Part shown: piece by piece, positions 57,701 through 64,000 of the stretch
Position numbering within the stretch: position 1 is the first letter of the stretch
How the letters are laid out: the number at the start of each line of letters is the position of its first letter
DNA from: Torreya grandis
Lineage: Eukaryota > Streptophyta > Pinopsida > Cupressales > Taxaceae
DNA: 64,000 bases
Assembly: GCA_037957365.1 (NCBI GenBank)
Contig: JARHVA010001472.1
Span: forward strand, 3,181,501-3,245,500
Direction: 5' to 3'
Made by a program: the position numbers and the translations under genes
The notes under the pieces: model-generated
The model's database searches: none
What the model was told of the DNA's origin: nothing
What the model saw: only the letters and a program-made list of their open reading frames with translations

Positions 57701-60594
57701 AGAGTAGTGGTTGTATCTATTGATAGTAACATTAATGAATGTAGTATTTTGAATATGGATATAATTAAATTCTTGTTGATATAAACATGGGATGAAAGAT
57801 ATTTTAGATTGTTGTTTATACTATATTCTATCTAAACCATATGGAAATAAAGAAGAATTTAATATCTTATTTTCCTTACATTGATATTTGACCTAAACTT
57901 ATATCTAAAAGTTATGGTGATATTTGATTAATTTTAAAAAATCTAAGTTGGTATGTAAGATAGTATTATAGTTGTATTATTTAAGTCATGCATACTTGAT
58001 ATTCAATATGAAATCGTTCACCTTTGAAAAGATTGCATTTTTATTACCTTATTAAGCATATAGTTGTTAAATATTTACTTCATTTTTTTAGGAAATGTAA
58101 TACATGTACCTTGTATGAATCTAGGAAAAATGACTCCTTTGTGGATTATTGCTTGTGAAATGAGCCACATTTTTAACATTCTTTCTATACATTACAATTT
58201 TGGATTGGCATATGTATGTTATTTAGTAAATTATTTTTTAATGTAACAATTGTGTTGAATCATTGTGTTAAAGTGTTATTAAGAATAATATTGTTGTATT
58301 TATTTTATTTTACTTTTATTTAACAAATGATTATTGTTTAATAAGTAGAAGATTTGATATATATATTCAAACTATAATACATGACATTTAACCATAAATT
58401 TGAATGTAAAAGAAAAATTGATAAAAATTAAATTTGAAATAGAAATTGACAAGTAAAATATGATAAAAATATTAAGTATAATTAAATACTCAATACTTTT
58501 TTTAATGATTTTTTATTGAATATAACTAATACTTGATAGTGGGAAATGGATAAAGATAGGAATGTGACTATTCAAGATCATAAGCATGGAATGAATATGT
58601 TTATAGATAGGTCTATGATCCTTAAACAACAGCGCATGTCAAACATGTCCTTTGATTGTAGACTTTTTTACGTTGAATGTGATGAAATAGTGAATGTTAT
58701 GCCTTATACACATATGTTTATTGAGTAGGATCAGATGCTTCAATTCTGTTATTTCCATGTGGAAGTTTTTTCCCCCTTATCTCTACCTTAGAAATCTTAC
58801 GGGTACTTTAAGAGCTTGAAACTTTTAAAAAAAATGAAAGTGGGAGTGTAATGGACAGAGCTAACACAATCACCCCCTTGATGATTGAACACCACCTACA
58901 TACCTTTAGATATTTCAAAGAGGTAATTAATCCACACGTAGTTCTCCCACCTAGAATGATTATGCAATTGTGCTTATTGACTATACATATTAAACTATAA
59001 ATTTGATTTGATACTTGACAATATTAGCTCTCGACTTGGTTCGAGGTGTTTCAACCTTGATTTGAGACTGCTCCTAGTGATTGATCTTGAATTTGAAATT
59101 TAATAGTGCATAATTTATTAATGTGTAGTAATGTAAAAGATAGGTGCTAGATATAAATTAAGTCTCTTGATGAATGAAGTTTGATTTTTATTTATAGTGA
59201 AATTTTTGAACAATTTATTTTAGTTGACCTTACGAAATGTTTGGGAAGACCCATAATAATATTTTAAATTTGAAAACTAGTTAAATGGTACTAAGATGAG
59301 ACTGCTCTAGGGTGATAGGTCTGTGATAACATAATTGCCTACCTAGAATTGGCTTATTATATGTAATAAGGATAATTATACTGAGCTTGGAACATTTTGA
59401 GAGATTATATAAGACAATTTGAGCATTGAATTGGTGACTCTATTGAGTAGTGATATAAAAATGAGGGGTCAAGCTTGTATATAGATAAATAGATTTAAGG
59501 TATGTCAAGAATTAATATTGTTAATTACCTGCGATCACATTTAGGTATCTACAATATCCTTGAACTTTATAGGAAAAAATTTATTGTTATATATACTAGC
59601 TAGTTTGTTTGATCTCTTTATCTACTTGGCATAATGACTCATGTGGATCCATCCCCTAGATGATTCATCATGCCTTTTTTACTATGGAAACATGAATCTT
59701 AACAGATGAATTCCATGTATTTTAATTCAAAATGGTATTGTATATTTAGATTTTTTTTATATTCTATTAAAGGAGATGAATTTGCAATCATTGATCTCCC
59801 TTATATACTTTATACCCTACTGTGAAAGTAATAATCAACTATACCCTCAAATAATTATTTTCACTTTGATTAATACAAAACATGAATAAATTAATGGATA
59901 CTGAAATGTGTTGTAACATTATATGAGGTGCCAAAAGAAATTAAGGGTTATAAATCTTAGGACATACTCTGTTAACCCTTGTTAAGACATGAAACTATGA
60001 TAATGTGTGAACTTATATTAAGGAATTGTACCATTTTCAAATAGTTTCATTTTATATCCTTCTTGTTTTCATATTTTATAGAAATAATTAAATTGATTTG
60101 GAAACATTTTTTTCCCCTTAAGTTAATGTACACAAATACAAAAACTTGGGACTAAGCCTAAAAAATGGATGGGACTATGTAAAGTGTTGAATCTATAATC
60201 CCTAGTTGTATAAATCAATATGCTTACCTAAATTGACTTTCAGATTATTTGGAAGTTTTAATAGTGCATTGCCTTTGGCTGCCCTAATCTATGCATGATA
60301 ATAACTTTGTGCATTTTGATATGTTTTACATATTTCATCATGGTAAAAATAATATCGATATTGTTCCTCGAAAGATTGAACTATAAATGCACATGTTAAT
60401 GTATTAAATTAGGGCAATAAAATGATTTTTGTTCAAATTTGAAAATATTAGAAAGGAAATTATAAAAAATAATTATTTTTTTAATTTTAACAAAGTAATT
60501 TAATTATATAAATAACTATGATAAATTTGTTGAAGGTTTTGAATGTAAGATTTTTTTTGTTTATATGGTATTTTTTTTATTGACCATACTCATT
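54701..60594. other. Unassigned AT-rich DNA
   Basis: Nearly 6 kb without a supported gene. Frames of about 60-78 codons (54928-55146, 56454-56690, 58064-58246, 58546-58728) show no domain and no coding-like composition. A 51-bp tandem duplication lies at 57020-57121. Repeat C begins at its right edge. Confidence 0.5.
57020..57121. repeat. 51-bp tandem duplication with CACGTG
   Basis: 'tttcatgatgctccacgtgatttc' type unit starts at 57020 and 57071 with very few differences. Each unit holds one CACGTG (G-box palindrome). Confidence 0.9.
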
Positions 60595-61705
60595 AATTTG
60601 TTTGAGAAGAATAAAATAACTTAATTAGGCTTGTATATTTTGATTTAGTTGGAAATTTAGATATTATCAAATGACATTGAATTATGTTTATTTGAATGAT
60701 TATGGACTTTTAAATGTTAATTTTTGATATAGTAATTTTGATAATATAATATTATGATTTCAATATCACCATATTATAGGATAGACTAGTAGTATTTTTG
60801 CTATGAATTTTAATAAGATGAAATTGTGAGTAATATATATTTTTATTTAGATAATTTTATAAGGGTATAAATTTGTATTTTTAGAATTCAAATATCTGAT
60901 CTATTATTGAATAATGCTCAGTTAAATTTAGATTATAGTTCTCTTAAGTAAATTGTAATTGTAGTTTAAGTCATTTGCGACATTACTATCCTCTTAAAAT
61001 CTAGTAATTTGGACTATGAAGTGATCATGAATGTTTACATAAAGATAGAACCATTATGTTATATTAGAATTGTATATTTATCTTTGAGGAATTTTTAAAA
61101 TTACACATATGGAACAAGCTTGTAATTAGGTAATATGAGTTGTAAAGGATAATCTAAATGCCTATTTATGCTCATTTTGGTTGTTCTTAGAATGAACTTT
61201 GTTAAGCCATATTTAGATTGTCAATGATAATGTTAAACAAGTTTTTCACAATTCATTTGAAATTTTAATTGAACGTTGTGAAAAAAGGATGAAGGTTGTA
61301 TACATGTATTGTGCCTAATTTTGAAGTAGGGGTAGGTATAAACAACAAATTGATCAATGGCATGTATGATTTTTTTAAAGTGGAAATAGGGTTAACCTTA
61401 CCCATAGTTTTAATTTAGGTAAACTCTTGTGACCAAGTTATACATTTCAAGAGAACCTTTGAGATGGAATCTCAATTTTATATTATCTTGATTAAAGTAA
61501 GTTTGAGTGATTGATTTTACCCTAATTCTCCTCAATAACTATAAATATCGACTTGTCTTGTACATGAACTTCAATTTTATTTTCCTTACTTATCCCAATG
61601 ATACCAATTTTGAAACTCTAAAGTAACCTAGAGCAAGTGTTTTTATGATTGGATATTAGCCTAGTTATCTTTGGTAACATCTTTGCTTATTGTCATATAG
61701 TAATA
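60595..61705. repeat. Repeat C, copy 2
   Basis: Same orientation and order as 27105-28240. Unlike copy 1 it is not followed by repeat A but by unrelated sequence. Confidence 0.9.
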
Positions 61706-64000
61706 TGGATGAAGTAAACGAGGCATGTTAACCAATATTGTTACATATTGATTCCTTGCTAAGCCAACTTACTTGATTATCCATGGATTTCCTATAGTTT
61801 ATACTTGATTTTTTTATTACTAGCTAAGTTATAAGTCATGTGTTGTTATGGAGCAGTTGTATGTTGCTTAGATTTCATAATTTCATTGCTATGAGTTAGC
61901 TGTCATGTATATTCTTTAAATTATGATCATGTTAATATGTTATCAACATTATTTTATGATATACATGTCATGATATTATGGACTAACTACCTTCTTATCG
62001 TGAGTTGGACATAAAAGAGATTCATCCCTCAAAGTGTGATGCCCAAAAAATTTCACCCAAATAACCCATAAAACACTACTTATTTTACAAAAATATATAT
62101 TCTGCGACACTAACTCCACACAACTCCAAACAGACTCAATTAGACACTTCATCAAATTAACACAACTAAACCAATGTGCATTAGGTTTACACATATTTAA
62201 GAATTCACATCTGCAAGCAAGTAACTCGAAGGAACAACTAAACCCTTAATTCATTCCACTTTAATTCTAAATTTGCATTACCCATGAACACATGAAACGA
62301 GGTGAAATACTCATGTTGAGGTAGAATTTTTTGACACACGAGCAATCAGGGTCAACTTGCTCACCTCATAACCAAGTCACACTCTCGTTAATTTATCTAT
62401 ATAATGGCAATGGGTAAAATATCCATACTAAGGGATATTTAATTCTGACACCACTTACCAAAACCATTAGTTATGGGATACCTTTAAGAACACATAAAAC
62501 CAAAATCTAGAAGATAATCACTAAAATATGTGTTTCAAAGTGATTTTAGCACATAAAATTATTCTACCTAGCAGATTTCAGAATAAAGTAATTTCAGAAT
62601 CAAGCTACTAAAAAGAGTAAATACATCCAAAGTAGATTAATAAAAGTTTTGGACAAAATTTAAAGCCAAAATAAATCACAATTAACTTTTGGTTTTGGAG
62701 AGTGACTCCATTTACTATTTTTAACATTTCTATTTTGAAACGACCTTGCAAGTTGGACAACAAAACTCAAGTACAGAAAACATCAACTACCTTTGAAAGA
62801 GGGCTCACCAAAAATACTAAATGACAATATAAACGAAATAAGAATATTTATATATTAATATGAATCTCAAATAAATAGGTTATAGCTTCTAAATTCTATG
62901 TATATCAAATTGGGTAATTTATACAACCCTGTTTCTAGAATGATTTCACAGAACCTAATTAAAAAAAAATAGAAAAAAAACTAGTATTGAACAAGGTTCA
63001 AGATGTCCTTGTTGAAAATATAAAATGATTTTTTAAATAAAATATGAATGTATATACATAAATATGAAAATCAAGAATATATGATACAAGCTTTGGTTTT
63101 TCAAAACACTAAACTAGATTATAAATTAAACACTCTTTCTTAAGCCACTGTGCAGACAAAAAACAAAATCAACAAGAAATTTCTGAATAAATGGCATTCA
63201 AAATTTAGTTATTAAAAATATCAAACGATCATTTATTGGATATTTAGAGTTACCAATGAGAATTTTAATATAAAATAACTATCTATAAACATCAAGATTC
63301 ATGATTCCTTCACTTTAAATTATTTTGGAATGGTGATTTAGATGGCACTTTGAAAGCTAGAAGGTATCATACAGTTTTTGATTTTGAAATTTGCCTCATG
63401 AAATTATTTCACTAAAAATCAATCGAATGAAACGAGACGATTCAAGTCCAAGAATTAATTTAGTTTAATATAGGTAAAGAGCTTTCAAGATTCCGTATAA
63501 ACATCTAACAAGCACAACTATTTATTTGCATCAAATCCTAATTGACTTAAGTTGGACTCTAAATTTAATTAGCCTAGTTCATTACTTATGATTTCTCATA
63601 TCAAAGAAGTCAATACATATTTTAGTGAAGAAGGCTAATTCTTTAATAACGTTTTAGGTCATTATAGTTACATCACTAGATCTATAAGCAAGATAACTTA
63701 GTTTTCTAAGCATTTAAATCATCCTAGTTTGTTATCTAAATTACATTCCTTTGATTCAAAAGTGTATCTTACCAAATTAAAAAAAAATCACTTTAAATCT
63801 ACAAAAATATTAATTCAACTTTACTTATCAAATTATGTAATTTTGGGTTATGAAGGCTTGGCCTATAAAAGTTATTTTGTTAAATTTATAAGGCTCATTC
63901 AATTCATCTTGAATAATTAATTTTCTTTTTATAAAACTTTAATTTAAAATCAAAGGTCGTGTTATTCATTATTCCATCAAAATGGATTAGACATTAAACA
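61706..64000. other. Unassigned AT-rich DNA, possible LTR start
   Basis: No supported gene. TGTGATGCCCAAAAAATTTC at 62035-62054 has the look of a plant gypsy LTR beginning (TGTGATGCCC), and the DNA after it could be an LTR running off the window. No partner LTR, polypurine tract or primer site is present to test this. Small frames at 61976-62194 and 63729-63920 are not convincing. Confidence 0.3.

Noticed and set aside
62035..64000. A second gypsy LTR beginning with TGTGATGCCC
   Set aside because: Only the first bases fit; no partner, primer site, polypurine tract or target duplication is inside the window. Kept only as a low-confidence remark.

Overview
The window looks like intergenic DNA from a large, AT-rich land-plant nuclear genome; a gymnosperm would fit but cannot be proven here. 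The evidence is a Ty3/gypsy element of the Tat type (two RNase H domains), an antisense plant-mobile-domain (PMD) gene inside it, Ty1/copia-type elements with initiator-Met tRNA primer sites, nested insertions and heavy decay to stop codons. I found no intact host gene, no rRNA or tRNA gene, no CRISPR array and no prokaryotic operon. Almost every open frame over 60 codons is either a fragment of a decayed transposon protein or a chance frame.

Layout, left to right. 1-2560: AT-rich repeat B. 2561-4069: unassigned. 4070-21123: a 17-kb Tat-type gypsy element on the minus strand with a perfect 5-bp target duplication (GCCAT), both LTRs, gag, protease, RT, RNase H, second RNase H and integrase in that order, plus a plus-strand PMD pseudogene between integrase and the 3' LTR. 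21124-28514: repeats A, B, B' and C, with a 2.4-kb insert (23690-26050) carrying an unrecognised acidic pseudogene. 28515-32779: a copia-type element with two 1151-bp LTRs, TATTT target duplications and a strongly shortened interior; it sits inside a second copy of repeat A. 33161-54239: a 21-kb composite bounded by imperfect terminal inverted repeats and inserted in that same copy of repeat A. Its interior has degenerate telomere-like (CCCTAAA) sequence, a 1.6-kb tandem duplication, an 8.9-kb LTR retroelement inserted into the second duplicate, a 0.54-kb tandem duplication, and a minus-strand multi-exon pseudogene of unknown family starting about 350 bp from the right terminus. 54240-64000: the rest of repeat A, a short B copy, unassigned AT-rich DNA, a second copy of repeat C (60595-61705), and further AT-rich DNA.

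Order of events read from nesting: repeats A/B/C are oldest. The gypsy, copia and inverted-repeat elements went into or between them. The inverted-repeat element underwent an internal duplication before the 8.9-kb LTR element entered the second duplicate. Decay is mostly by nonsense change, with TAA/TAG often where Gln is expected and TGA where Arg or Trp is expected, as for methylated silent transposons.

The least explained items are the inverted-repeat element with its spliced unknown gene, the periodic 12-bp palindromes (ACCATCGATGGT) in the gypsy LTRs and in the leader of its antisense gene, and the acidic pseudogene at 23772-24635.
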